Positions 26,114 through 34,058 of a DNA stretch of 34,904 bases are shown one piece after another; position 1 is the stretch's first letter, and each line of letters starts with the position of its first letter. The DNA lies in NCBI GenBank assembly GCA_017996375.1, contig JAGOHC010000013.1:1-34904 (forward strand), read 5' to 3'. Both the position numbers and the translations under genes were made by a program. The notes under the pieces are model-generated. The model worked only from the letters and a program-made list of their open reading frames with translations, searched no databases and was not told the origin of the DNA. Source of the DNA: Saprospiraceae bacterium (GTDB lineage: Bacteria > Bacteroidota > Bacteroidia > Chitinophagales > Saprospiraceae).

Positions 26114-29100
26114 ATGCGTATGCAATACAAGATTAAACCCATTTTAGCTTTTTGTGTCACACTCTTCCTCAGCACATTTATCGTTGCACAAACTGGCATT
26201 GACCCCAAGGTTTATTCGGCTGTAAAATGGCGCAACATTGGTCCCTATCGCGGTGGGCGTTCAGCAGCCGTTGTTGGCGTACCCAACAAACCACTACTCT
26301 ATTACATGGGTGCTACTGGCGGTGGCGTTTGGCGCACTACCGATGGCGGAGCGCGGTGGCAAAATATCAGCGACAGCTACTTTGGCGGTTCTATCGGTGC
26401 GGTTAGCGTTAGTACATCCGATAACAACATCATTTATGTTGGTGGTGGTGAAAGCACCTTGCGTGGCAACGTCTCCTCCGGCAATGGCGTTTGGAAAACA
26501 GATGATAACGGCACCACATGGAAATTTGTCGGCTTAGAAAAAACGCGCCATATTGCTCGCATCCGTATCCATCCGCAAACCCCCGACATTGTATATGTAG
26601 CTGCTATGGGCGATGCCTTTAAAGACAACGCCGAGCGCGGCATTTATCGCACCACCGATGGTGGAAAAACATGGGAGAAAATATTGTTTATCAATGATGC
26701 CGTTGGGGCAGCCGACCTCTGCTTCGACCCCACCAATCCGCGTATTTTGTATGCTACCATGTGGCGGTTTCGGCGCACGCCGTACAGCTTTTCGAGTGGT
26801 GGCGATGGGTGTAGTATTTGGAAGACAACAGACGGCGGCGCAACATGGAAAGAACTCACCAACAACGAAGGTTTGCCAAAAGGCATAAAAGGAATAATTA
26901 CCGTGTCCGCTTCGCCCGTAAAACCAGAGCGCGTGTGGGCAATGGTAGAATCTGAAAACGGTGGCTTGTTCCGTTCCGACAATGGTGGTGCTACTTGGAA
27001 ACGCACCAACGAAGAGCGCAAACTGCGCCAACGTGCGTGGTATTTTTCGCGCGTAGAAGCCGACACAAAAAATGCTGATGTAGTATATGTGTTGAATGTA
27101 GAATTTCATAAATCAAGCGATGGCGGTGTCACGTTTAAAGAAATAAATACGCCGCATGGCGACCACCACGATATTTGGATTGCACCCGAAGATGCCAATC
27201 GCATGGTAATTGGCGATGACGGTGGCGCACAAATTACGTATGACGGCGGCGATAATTGGAGTACGTATATGAATCAGCCGACGGCACAATTTTATCGCCT
27301 GACAACTGATAATTATTACCCGTATCGCATCTATGTAGCACAACAGGATAATAGCACGCTTCGGATCACGCATACTTCGTATGGCGGCGAGCGCGATTGG
27401 GAAGTAACCGCCGGTGGCGAAAGTGCTCACATCGCCGTTGACCCGCTAAATTATGATATTGTCTATGCCGGCAGTTATGGTGGCTATCTCACGCGCAAAG
27501 ATCATATCACTAAGCAAGAACGCGCCATCAATCCGTATCCTGATAATCCTATTGGGCATGGTGCCGAAGATTGCCTTTATCGCTTTCAGTGGAATTTTCC
27601 GATATTCTTTTCTCCTCATAATAAAAAGAAATTATACGCCTGCTCCAACAACCTACACGTTACGTACAACGAAGGGCAAAGCTGGGAGGTTATCAGCCCC
27701 GACCTCACACGCAATGACAGCAGCAAGCTAAAAGCATCAGGCGGGCCTATCACAAAAGATAACACTGGTGTAGAGGTGTATTGCACCATATTTGCCGCCG
27801 CCGAAGCACCTAACGAAGAAGGTGTAATTTGGACAGGCTCCGATGATGGGTTATTGTATATCACTAAAGATAGTGGCAAAACATGGACGAATATTACACC
27901 AAAAAATGATTTTCCGGAATGGTTGATGATTAACTGCATTGACCTTGACACGCAACATAAAGGGTGGGCATATATAGCAGCAACGGCGTATAAATCAGGT
28001 GATAATAAACCATATTTGTATCGCACAAAAGATTATGGTAAAACGTGGAAGAAAATCGTTAGTGGTATTGCCGACAACCATTTTACGAGAGCTATCCGCA
28101 GTGATAGTGACAGAGAAGGGTTACTCTATGCCGGTACGGAAAACGGGATGTACTTATCGTGGGATGATGGCGACCATTGGGAGCGTTTTCAACTTAATAT
28201 GCCACAAGTGCCCATTACAGATTTGCTGGTGAAGGATAAAAACTTGATAGCTTCCACGCAAGGGCGCGGTATTTGGATAATTGATAATTTAACGGTATTG
28301 CACCAATCGAAAAACGAGTTGGCAAACAAACCATTTCATTTGTACCAACCACAAAATGTGTATCGCGGCGAGCCTGTCGAAACTTTTTTTTATATAAATA
28401 AAGTTGACTCTACTGCAAACATTACATTGGAATATCTATCAGATACTACCGTTATAAAAACATTCGCCGTAAAGGCAAAAAAAGATAAGGATAAATTTAC
28501 CGTAAAGGATTCTTGCAACCTGTTTCGGTGGAATACAACTTACGATGGTGCAAAAAGTTTTGATGGTATGGTGTTATGGTGGGGCAGTTTGAGTGGTCCG
28601 CAAGCATTGCCAGGCAACTATCGCGTGCGCCTGAGCATCAATGGCGAAACCCAAGAGCAATCGTTTGCCATATTAAAAAACCCGATGTCGCAAGCAACAG
28701 ATGCAGACCTGAAAGCACAGTTTGATTTTACGCAAGAGGTGAACAAGAAACTTAGCGAAACACATACAGCAATTACGGATATACGCGATGTGCAACAACA
28801 ACTCCAACTCTGGAAAGCACGCGCAAAAGAAGATACTACTTTACAAATTATTGTGGAACGCGCTACGGCGATTGATTCCGTTATGACAAACATTGAAGAA
28901 ACATTGTATCAAACAAAAAATCGCAGTGGGCAAGATCCTATCAACTTTCCCATTCGTTTGAATAATAAATTGGCACACCTCAATGCAATTACGCGTTACG
29001 GCGACTATCCGCCAACTGACCAAGCGGTGTTGTACAAAAATGATTTTATTCGAGATATTGACGCAGTATTGGCAAAATGGAAAAACTTATTGCAGTCGGA

Positions 29101-29170
29101 TATTCCAGCGTTTAATGCTTTGATTCGTGAAAAAGCATTAGATGCCATTCAACTCAAAAAAGCAGAATAA
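26114..29170 (+). CDS. Secreted sortilin-like/BNR Asp-box beta-propeller protein
   Basis: This 1018-residue exported protein begins with a Sec signal peptide (about residues 1-24, ending FIVAQ); an alternative start two codons later is possible. At least ten Asp-box motifs (S/T-x-D-x-G-x-T-W) are visible: [72 protein letters not shown] and SWDDGDHW. They imply one or two large beta-propellers of the VPS10/sialidase-like type covering about residues 30-720. The remainder contains a beta-rich segment and a helical tail (~860-1010) with charged heptad-like character. There is no T9SS sorting domain, so it probably stays periplasmic or is attached otherwise. Family members are common in Bacteroidota but mostly uncharacterised; a glycosidase or peptidase role is not demonstrated. 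The gene has its own -7 element. Confidence 0.85.
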   Translation: MRMQYKIKPILAFCVTLFLSTFIVAQTGIDPKVYSAVKWRNIGPYRGGRSAAVVGVPNKPLLYYMGATGGGVWRTTDGGARWQNISDSYFGGSIGAVSVSTSDNNIIYVGGGESTLRGNVSSGNGVWKTDDNGTTWKFVGLEKTRHIARIRIHPQTPDIVYVAAMGDAFKDNAERGIYRTTDGGKTWEKILFINDAVGAADLCFDPTNPRILYATMWRFRRTPYSFSSGGDGCSIWKTTDGGATWKELTNNEGLPKGIKGIITVSASPVKPERVWAMVESENGGLFRSDNGGATWKRTNEERKLRQRAWYFSRVEADTKNADVVYVLNVEFHKSSDGGVTFKEINTPHGDHHDIWIAPEDANRMVIGDDGGAQITYDGGDNWSTYMNQPTAQFYRLTTDNYYPYRIYVAQQDNSTLRITHTSYGGERDWEVTAGGESAHIAVDPLNYDIVYAGSYGGYLTRKDHITKQERAINPYPDNPIGHGAEDCLYRFQWNFPIFFSPHNKKKLYACSNNLHVTYNEGQSWEVISPDLTRNDSSKLKASGGPITKDNTGVEVYCTIFAAAEAPNEEGVIWTGSDDGLLYITKDSGKTWTNITPKNDFPEWLMINCIDLDTQHKGWAYIAATAYKSGDNKPYLYRTKDYGKTWKKIVSGIADNHFTRAIRSDSDREGLLYAGTENGMYLSWDDGDHWERFQLNMPQVPITDLLVKDKNLIASTQGRGIWIIDNLTVLHQSKNELANKPFHLYQPQNVYRGEPVETFFYINKVDSTANITLEYLSDTTVIKTFAVKAKKDKDKFTVKDSCNLFRWNTTYDGAKSFDGMVLWWGSLSGPQALPGNYRVRLSINGETQEQSFAILKNPMSQATDADLKAQFDFTQEVNKKLSETHTAITDIRDVQQQLQLWKARAKEDTTLQIIVERATAIDSVMTNIEETLYQTKNRSGQDPINFPIRLNNKLAHLNAITRYGDYPPTDQAVLYKNDFIRDIDAVLAKWKNLLQSDIPAFNALIREKALDAIQLKKAE

Positions 29171-29180
29171 CTTTGTTTTA

Positions 29181-29232
29181 AAATTATTTAAAATAATTTG
29201 TGTTATAAATATTTTTAAAAAAAATAATTTGT
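29181..29232. repeat. Dyad and direct repeats upstream of recA
   Basis: AAATTATTT-A-AAATAATTT (29181-29199) is a perfect 9-bp inverted repeat. AAAATAATTTGT occurs twice (29190-29201 and 29221-29232), the second copy ending one base before the recA -7 element. These are possible operator half-sites for the damage response, but the region is extremely AT-rich. Confidence 0.4.
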
Positions 29233-29233
29233 T

Positions 29234-29241
29234 TATATTTG
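29234..29241 (+). promoter_or_regulatory. -7 promoter element for recA
   Basis: TATATTTG matches TAnnTTTG exactly, 41 bases before the recA ATG. The umuD and glyA genes use the same octamer. Confidence 0.6.
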
Positions 29242-29282
29242 CGGCGACATTTATTTCTCAATTTTTCAAACAACTTACAATA

Positions 29283-30341
29283 ATGACAACTTTTAAAGAT
29301 AGAGAAGCTAAACAAAAAGTAATTGCACAAACCGTCGAACGCCTCGATAAGCAATTTGGTAAAGGCACTATCATGCGCCTTGGCGACAAGCCTGTTGTGG
29401 ATGTAGATATAATACCATCTGGCTCGCTGGGTTTAGATATTGCATTGGGCATCGGTGGGTTTCCGCGCGGGCGCATTATCGAAATATTCGGTCCTGAATC
29501 GTCTGGTAAAACAACCTTAGCCATTCATGCTATCGCTGAATGCCAACGCAAAGGCGGTATCGCTGCCTTCATTGATGCCGAACACGCTTTTGACCGCACC
29601 TATGCAGAAGCCTTAGGTGTAGATATGGAGAACTTGCTTATTTCACAACCCGACTTCGGCGAACAGGCACTCGAAATTACTGAAAACCTAATCCGCTCCG
29701 GTGCTATTGATGTTATCGTGATTGACTCCGTTGCTGCCTTAGTACCTAAAAGTGAAATTGAAGGCGAAATGGGCGATTCAAAAATGGGCTTACAGGCTCG
29801 CCTCATGAGTCAAGCTATGCGTAAACTTACTGCCACCATTGGTAGAACGGGTTGTTGCTGCATTTTCATCAATCAGTTACGCGAAAAAATTGGTGTGATG
29901 TTCGGCAATCCCGAAACCACAACCGGCGGTAATGCACTGAAGTTTTATGCGTCCGTCCGTTTGGATATTCGCCGTAACGGACAAGGTGTAAAAGATAAAG
30001 AGGGCAATTTTACGGGAAACCATGTAAAAGTGAAAGTAGTAAAAAATAAAGTTGCACCACCCTTTAAGAATGCTGAATTTGACATTATGTTCGGCGAAGG
30101 TATTTCTAAAAATGGCGAAATTATTGACCTCGGAAGCGAATTGGATATTATACAAAAAAGCGGTGCGTGGTACAGCTACGGAGGAGCAAAAATTGCACAA
30201 GGGCGCGATGCTGCCAAACAGTTTTTAGCCGATAATCCTGAATTAGCTGCCGAGATAGAAGTGAAGATAAAAGACAAAGTATCAAGTGGCGGCGTTAAAG
30301 CAAAAGTTACCACTGAAGATGATGACGAATCAAACGATTAA
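29283..30341 (+). CDS. recA: Recombinase RecA
   Basis: This 352-residue protein drives ATP-dependent homologous strand exchange and activates SOS autocleavage of LexA/UmuD proteins. The start is the ATG at 29283 ([17 protein letters not shown]); an upstream in-frame ATG at 29142 lies inside the preceding gene and would add 47 hydrophobic, unrelated residues across the promoter. Walker A is GPESSGKT (70-77), and Walker B is in [12 protein letters not shown]. The L1 and L2 DNA-binding loops are in [23 protein letters not shown] and the [28 protein letters not shown] region. The C-terminal tail is acidic (EDDDESND), as usual. It lies 3.2 kb from the umuDC operon that depends on it, on the opposite strand. 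Confidence 0.98.
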   Translation: MTTFKDREAKQKVIAQTVERLDKQFGKGTIMRLGDKPVVDVDIIPSGSLGLDIALGIGGFPRGRIIEIFGPESSGKTTLAIHAIAECQRKGGIAAFIDAEHAFDRTYAEALGVDMENLLISQPDFGEQALEITENLIRSGAIDVIVIDSVAALVPKSEIEGEMGDSKMGLQARLMSQAMRKLTATIGRTGCCCIFINQLREKIGVMFGNPETTTGGNALKFYASVRLDIRRNGQGVKDKEGNFTGNHVKVKVVKNKVAPPFKNAEFDIMFGEGISKNGEIIDLGSELDIIQKSGAWYSYGGAKIAQGRDAAKQFLADNPELAAEIEVKIKDKVSSGGVKAKVTTEDDDESND

Positions 30342-30368
30342 TTAAAAAGTTTGAGCAATAAATGTACG

Positions 30369-30412
30369 AAGTAGTCTGTGCAAATTGAAAAATGTATCAG
30401 GCTACTTTTTTT
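30369..30412 (+). terminator. Probable intrinsic terminator after recA
   Basis: AAGTAGTCTG (30369-30378) pairs with CAGGCTACTT (30398-30407) with one G-T wobble, over a 19-base loop, followed by a T run to 30412. Outer bases (TGTAC and GTACA) can extend it. Confidence 0.7.
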
Positions 30413-30413
30413 G

Positions 30414-30421
30414 TACATTTG
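30414..30421 (+). promoter_or_regulatory. -7 promoter element for yidD
   Basis: TACATTTG matches TAnnTTTG immediately after the recA terminator and 18 bases before the yidD ATG, implying a very short leader. Confidence 0.45.
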
Positions 30422-30439
30422 TAAAAACAGTTTGCTAAT

Positions 30440-30679
30440 ATGATAGAGTTTTGGATACGGCGAATCGTCATTTTACCAATTCGATTTTATAAATTAATAA
30501 TTTCACCACTACTGCCGCCAAGTTGTAGGTATCGCCCCACCTGCTCGCAGTATATGATAGAGGCAATCATGGAATGGGGCATCATAAAAGGTACTTGGTT
30601 AGGGCTAAAGCGCATTGGGCGATGCCATCCTTTTTCAAACCACGATATGTACGATCCAATACCTAAAAGAAAGCCTTGA
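30440..30679 (+). CDS. yidD: Membrane protein insertion efficiency factor YidD
   Basis: This 79-residue protein is of the YidD (haemolysin-like, DUF37) family, membrane-associated through an amphipathic N-terminus, and assists YidC/Sec-dependent membrane protein insertion. The signature is clear: [30 protein letters not shown], with conserved cysteines, then [23 protein letters not shown]. In many bacteria it sits between rnpA and yidC near the origin; here it stands alone between recA and convergent ctaA, which is not unusual in Bacteroidota. Confidence 0.96.
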   Translation: MIEFWIRRIVILPIRFYKLIISPLLPPSCRYRPTCSQYMIEAIMEWGIIKGTWLGLKRIGRCHPFSNHDMYDPIPKRKP

Positions 30680-30737
30680 AGCCTGTTTATAACTATGTGG
30701 AAAAAGCGACTTACCAACACGGTTATTAACACAAGAA

Positions 30738-31817
30738 TCATTTTTTTGCATATACTTGTTGATAATACGTTAGTAACATTGATGACAGCAATAGTAATCC
30801 GCCAATTTGATGTGCCACACCCAACCAAATAGGTATTGATCCTCTACTGTATAATATCGTAAAAATTCCTAAAAGGATTTGCACACTTAATATGACAACA
30901 AACAATAAAATCGACTTTTTGTAAATTGCATGAGATTTTAACATATTTGATTTTACATAAAAGTATAACCCAATGATTGTCAAAATATATGCCGTAGTAC
31001 GATGTAAAAATTGAATCAATGTAGGCGCAAAAGGATGCGTGTCGTAATGTTCAAAGTTTTGCCATGTCCAATTACTACTATCAAAAAGCATATACGGAAT
31101 ATACATTCCATTCATATCCGGAAAAGTAGGATACAACAAAGCTGCTTTCATACCAGACATCAAACCACCAAAAAAAATCTGACAACATAATATAACGATT
31201 ATTACTAATGCAATGGTTTTCAACAGGTTATTGTGGATAACCGTTTTTTGCAACGGATAACACATCAATATTGTCCACAACAAATAAGCAAAAAGTGTAA
31301 ACCCAATGCCTAAATGAATACTCAGTTTGTACGCATTCACCCAAGGGCGATGTATCAATCCACTTGCCACCATAATCCAACCAAAAGCAGCTGCCAACGC
31401 AGCAATCAGTATCACCACAAACAGCCGTTTGTTTAACCATGCGGGTATTCGTCCGCGAAAGCGAAAGTACAAATACGGAAACAAAAAAATTAACCCCATG
31501 CTGCGTGCCCATAAGCGATGAAAATATTCCCAAAAATAAATAAACTTAAAATCAGTGAGGCTCATGCCTTTGTTGATTTTGTGATACTGTGGTGTATTGC
31601 GGTATAAATCAAAAGCGTGTTGCCAATCTGCATCGTTGAGTGGAGGAATTGCTCCAATTACGATTTCCCATTTAGTGATGGATAATCCCGAACCCGTCAG
31701 GCGAGTGATGCCGCCAATGGCTATTTGCCCGAGCACTAACACCAAACCTAACCACAACCAAACGCGCACTGCACGTACAGGAGCAGAATGTCCAACCACA
31801 GGAAAAAATGTATCCAT
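30738..31817 (-). CDS. ctaA: Heme A synthase (COX15/CtaA family)
   Basis: This 359-residue polytopic membrane protein oxidises the heme O methyl group to the formyl of heme A, needed by aa3-type cytochrome oxidase. Eight membrane helices can be traced in two similar four-helix halves. The heme-ligand histidines are present: His100 (FWEYFHRLWAR), His168 (KLSIHLGIGF), His272 (QFLHRTTAY) and His336 (GVAHQIGG). The loop after the first helix carries the family motif GGITRLTGSGLSITKWEI. The length and motifs match the long COX15-like type found in Alphaproteobacteria, mitochondria and Bacteroidota. No other cytochrome oxidase genes are in the window. A good -33/-7 promoter lies 40-70 bases upstream. 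Confidence 0.95.
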   Translation of the reverse strand: MDTFFPVVGHSAPVRAVRVWLWLGLVLVLGQIAIGGITRLTGSGLSITKWEIVIGAIPPLNDADWQHAFDLYRNTPQYHKINKGMSLTDFKFIYFWEYFHRLWARSMGLIFLFPYLYFRFRGRIPAWLNKRLFVVILIAALAAAFGWIMVASGLIHRPWVNAYKLSIHLGIGFTLFAYLLWTILMCYPLQKTVIHNNLLKTIALVIIVILCCQIFFGGLMSGMKAALLYPTFPDMNGMYIPYMLFDSSNWTWQNFEHYDTHPFAPTLIQFLHRTTAYILTIIGLYFYVKSNMLKSHAIYKKSILLFVVILSVQILLGIFTILYSRGSIPIWLGVAHQIGGLLLLSSMLLTYYQQVYAKK

Positions 31818-31857
31818 ACCGAAATGATTTAAAAAAATTGCTTAACGTTGATGTTGG

Positions 31858-31888
31858 CAAAGGTAGAACGGATTTTTAAAAAACCAAA
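31858..31888 (-). promoter_or_regulatory. Promoter of ctaA
   Basis: Read on the minus strand: TTTG (31885-31888), a 19-base spacer, then TACCTTTG (31858-31865). This is the best complete match to the Bacteroidota -33/-7 consensus in the window, 40 bases upstream of the ctaA ATG. Confidence 0.7.
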
Positions 31889-32341
31889 AAGCTCGGCAGT
31901 AATGACTTATTATAATAAAGAATAAAAATAATTTAAAATAACCTTATCATCATTAGTGCTGTTGGTATGTGAGTATCTTTTGTATATTAAATTTATTTAA
32001 TGTGTTATAAGCAAATAATGGCATGTTATACACAAACAATGGGTGCTATAATATATTCATTATGAAGTAACTGTACACATTATAAACAGAATGTGGATGA
32101 TAAAATATTACAACACTACAAATAGTTAACAATGAGGATAACGCAAAAATAAAGTTGAACAAAAACCTTGTTATATACAATGTATGGATATATTTAATAT
32201 ATGAAATTAGTAATAGTTAATAACAGTTGATAAACTGCACACTTATACACGATGTAATAAACAAATGTTGTGGAAAACTAAGAAGAATAAACTATTGAAA
32301 AACAATGATTTATAAAAAGAAGAAAATTAAGAATGTGGAAA
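31889..32341. other. oriC: AT-rich non-coding region with DnaA-box-like sites, candidate origin of replication
   Basis: The 524 bases between ctaA and the VanZ gene contain no credible gene and are strongly AT-rich. DnaA-box-like 9-mers: TTATACACA (32026-32034, exact), TGTGGAAAA (32269-32277, reverse TTTTCCACA, exact to TTWTNCACA). One-mismatch sites: TGTGGATGA (32092-32100), TTATACACG (32243-32251) and TTATATACA (32171-32179). A 21-bp-period tandem repeat overlaps the first box. With parS sites about 17 kb away, an origin is plausible. No dnaA gene or skew inversion can be shown here. Confidence 0.4.
32003..32042 (+). repeat. Imperfect tandem repeat, 21-bp period
   Basis: TGTTATAAGCAAATAATGG (32003-32021) and TGTTATACACAAACAATGG (32024-32042) agree at 16 of 19 positions with a 21-base period. 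The second unit contains the exact DnaA-box match, so these look like iterons. Confidence 0.6.
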
Positions 32342-32725
32342 TTATTTTTTACAAAAAAAAGCATAACCCAATGCTGCAAGAACACCAAGCGTATTAGAAA
32401 GCATATCAGCTGTTTCAAAATTACGATGCGGAAAATATGTAAACTGTATATACTCCATCAAAACACCAAACCCGCAGCAAAAAACGGCGATGCACACATA
32501 TATGAACACTCGATTATTTGAATGGATAAATCCACTTATGAAGCAGCCATACCACCACAGATAAAACATCAAAGCATAAAAAAATAAATGCCCTAATTTA
32601 TCAGGGGATATAAAGCCCGCCTCAGGAAGTTGCGGCGAAGGCGAAATAGATAGCAAAAACGTGAGGAGCGTCCAAGCTAAAGCGGGTAAAAACCTACGGA
32701 ACCATTCCAAATTAGACAAATGCAT
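32342..32725 (-). CDS. VanZ-family membrane protein
   Basis: This 127-residue protein has four predicted membrane helices: FLPALAWTLLTFLLSI, LGHLFFYALMFYLWW, VFIYVCIAVFCCGFGVLMEYI and MLSNTLGVLAALGYAFF. The VanZ-family signatures are DKLGHLFFYALM after the first helix and the later MEYIQ...RNFETADMLSNTLG. VanZ confers mild teicoplanin resistance in enterococci, but most chromosomal homologues, including those in Bacteroidota, have no demonstrated resistance role. Many lie downstream of gcvH or other genes; here the divergent neighbour gcvT is 184 bases away. No obvious terminator follows before the AT-rich region. Confidence 0.88.
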   Translation of the reverse strand: MHLSNLEWFRRFLPALAWTLLTFLLSISPSPQLPEAGFISPDKLGHLFFYALMFYLWWYGCFISGFIHSNNRVFIYVCIAVFCCGFGVLMEYIQFTYFPHRNFETADMLSNTLGVLAALGYAFFCKK

Positions 32726-32861
32726 AAAAAAGAAAAATTAGATAATCCAAAAAATAAATACAAATACGTAGCAGTAGCCGTTTAGTTTGGCAAACAAATT
32801 CAATTAATAAAACGCCGATCCAACCTTTCAGCGTATTATACAAAACCTCCTAATAATTTTT

Positions 32862-32869
32862 TACCTTTG
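32862..32869 (+). promoter_or_regulatory. -7 promoter element for gcvT
   Basis: TACCTTTG matches TAnnTTTG. Transcription would start near 32876, only about 34 bases before the TTG start codon at 32910, with no ATG in between. This fixes the start choice for gcvT. Confidence 0.6.
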
Positions 32870-32909
32870 TGTAGCAAAATCATTCAGTCAAAATATAAAA
32901 TCGTTCACA

Positions 32910-34019
32910 TTGAAAACCACACCACTCACCGAAATCCACATTGCTCTTGGCGCACGCATGGCACCATTTGCCGGATATAATATGCCTATTTCATACAAAG
33001 GTATCAAAGACGAACACGCAGCCGTTCGGCAAAGCGTAGGGCTGTTTGATGTATCGCACATGGGCGAGTTCATTGTTCGTGGAGCGAAAGCAACTGACTT
33101 GGTACAAAATATCACAAGTAATGACGTAACAAAGTTAGAAATTGGCGATGCCCATTATTCTTGTATGCCAAATACAACAGGAGGCATCGTGGACGACCTC
33201 CTCGTTTATCGCCTGCCCGAAGATTATTGCTCAGATGGCGAACAAGCCTATATGTTAGTTGTAAACGCTTCTAATATGGAAAAAGACTGGAATTGGATTG
33301 AACACCACAACGCCGAATACGATTGTCAACTTATCAACATCTCTGAGCGCACAGGTTTGTTGGCGGTGCAAGGGCGCAATGCCATTCATACCCTACAAAA
33401 ACTGACAAATATTGAGTTAAATACCATACCTTATTATACATTCAAAAAAGGAACGCTCGCAGGTATTGATAATGTACTCATCTCTGCAACAGGCTATACT
33501 GGTTCGGGTGGTTTTGAAGTGTATGCCAACAACTTAGATTTGGCGGATCTGTGGAACGCCATCATCAAAGCTGGTGCTGAATACGACATACAACCTTGCG
33601 GTCTTGGCGCACGCGATACCCTTCGCCTCGAAATGGGATACTGCCTCTATGGCAATGATATTGACGATAACACCTCGCCAATAGAAGCAGGATTGGGTTG
33701 GATTACCAAAGCTGATAAAGGCAAGTTTATGAGTAGTGAAATATTTGCAAAGCAGCGCAGAGAAGGCGTTAACCGCAAGTTGATAGCATTTGAGTTGGAT
33801 GATCGCCGCGTTCCGCGACACGGGTACGTTATTCAAAATGAACAAGGTGAGGAAATAGGTGTTGTAACCTCCGGCACACAATCGCCTACATTAGATAAAC
33901 CAATTGGCATGGGGTATGTAAAAACACCATATAGCAAAATTGGCACAATTATTCAGATAGTAACGGGAGCAAAAACAATGCCTGCAAAGGTGGTTAAATT
34001 ACCATTCTATAAAGTATAA
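32910..34019 (+). CDS. gcvT: Aminomethyltransferase (glycine cleavage T-protein), TTG start
   Basis: This 369-residue T-protein of the glycine cleavage system transfers the methylene group from the aminomethyl-lipoyl H-protein to tetrahydrofolate, releasing ammonia. It starts at TTG (32910-32912): residues KTTPLTEIHIALGARMAPFAGYNMP align with the normal family N-terminus, and no upstream in-frame ATG exists after the promoter. The first internal ATG (residue 17) would cut into the fold. Other motifs are DEHAAVRQSVGLFDVSHMGEF, ATGYTGSGGFEVY (folate site) and GARDTLRLEMGYCLYGNDID. The C-terminal beta-barrel domain ends PFYKV. It works with GlyA, also in this window. The next gene starts 39 bases downstream, so co-transcription is possible. 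Confidence 0.95.
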   Translation: MKTTPLTEIHIALGARMAPFAGYNMPISYKGIKDEHAAVRQSVGLFDVSHMGEFIVRGAKATDLVQNITSNDVTKLEIGDAHYSCMPNTTGGIVDDLLVYRLPEDYCSDGEQAYMLVVNASNMEKDWNWIEHHNAEYDCQLINISERTGLLAVQGRNAIHTLQKLTNIELNTIPYYTFKKGTLAGIDNVLISATGYTGSGGFEVYANNLDLADLWNAIIKAGAEYDIQPCGLGARDTLRLEMGYCLYGNDIDDNTSPIEAGLGWITKADKGKFMSSEIFAKQRREGVNRKLIAFELDDRRVPRHGYVIQNEQGEEIGVVTSGTQSPTLDKPIGMGYVKTPYSKIGTIIQIVTGAKTMPAKVVKLPFYKV

Positions 34020-34058
34020 AAAAAGGCTTCAAAGTTATTTTAACAATAAAAAAACGCA

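Noticed and set aside
29142..29282. Longer recA start adding 47 residues
   Set aside because: It begins inside the preceding gene and spans the recA -7 element; the added residues are unrelated to RecA.
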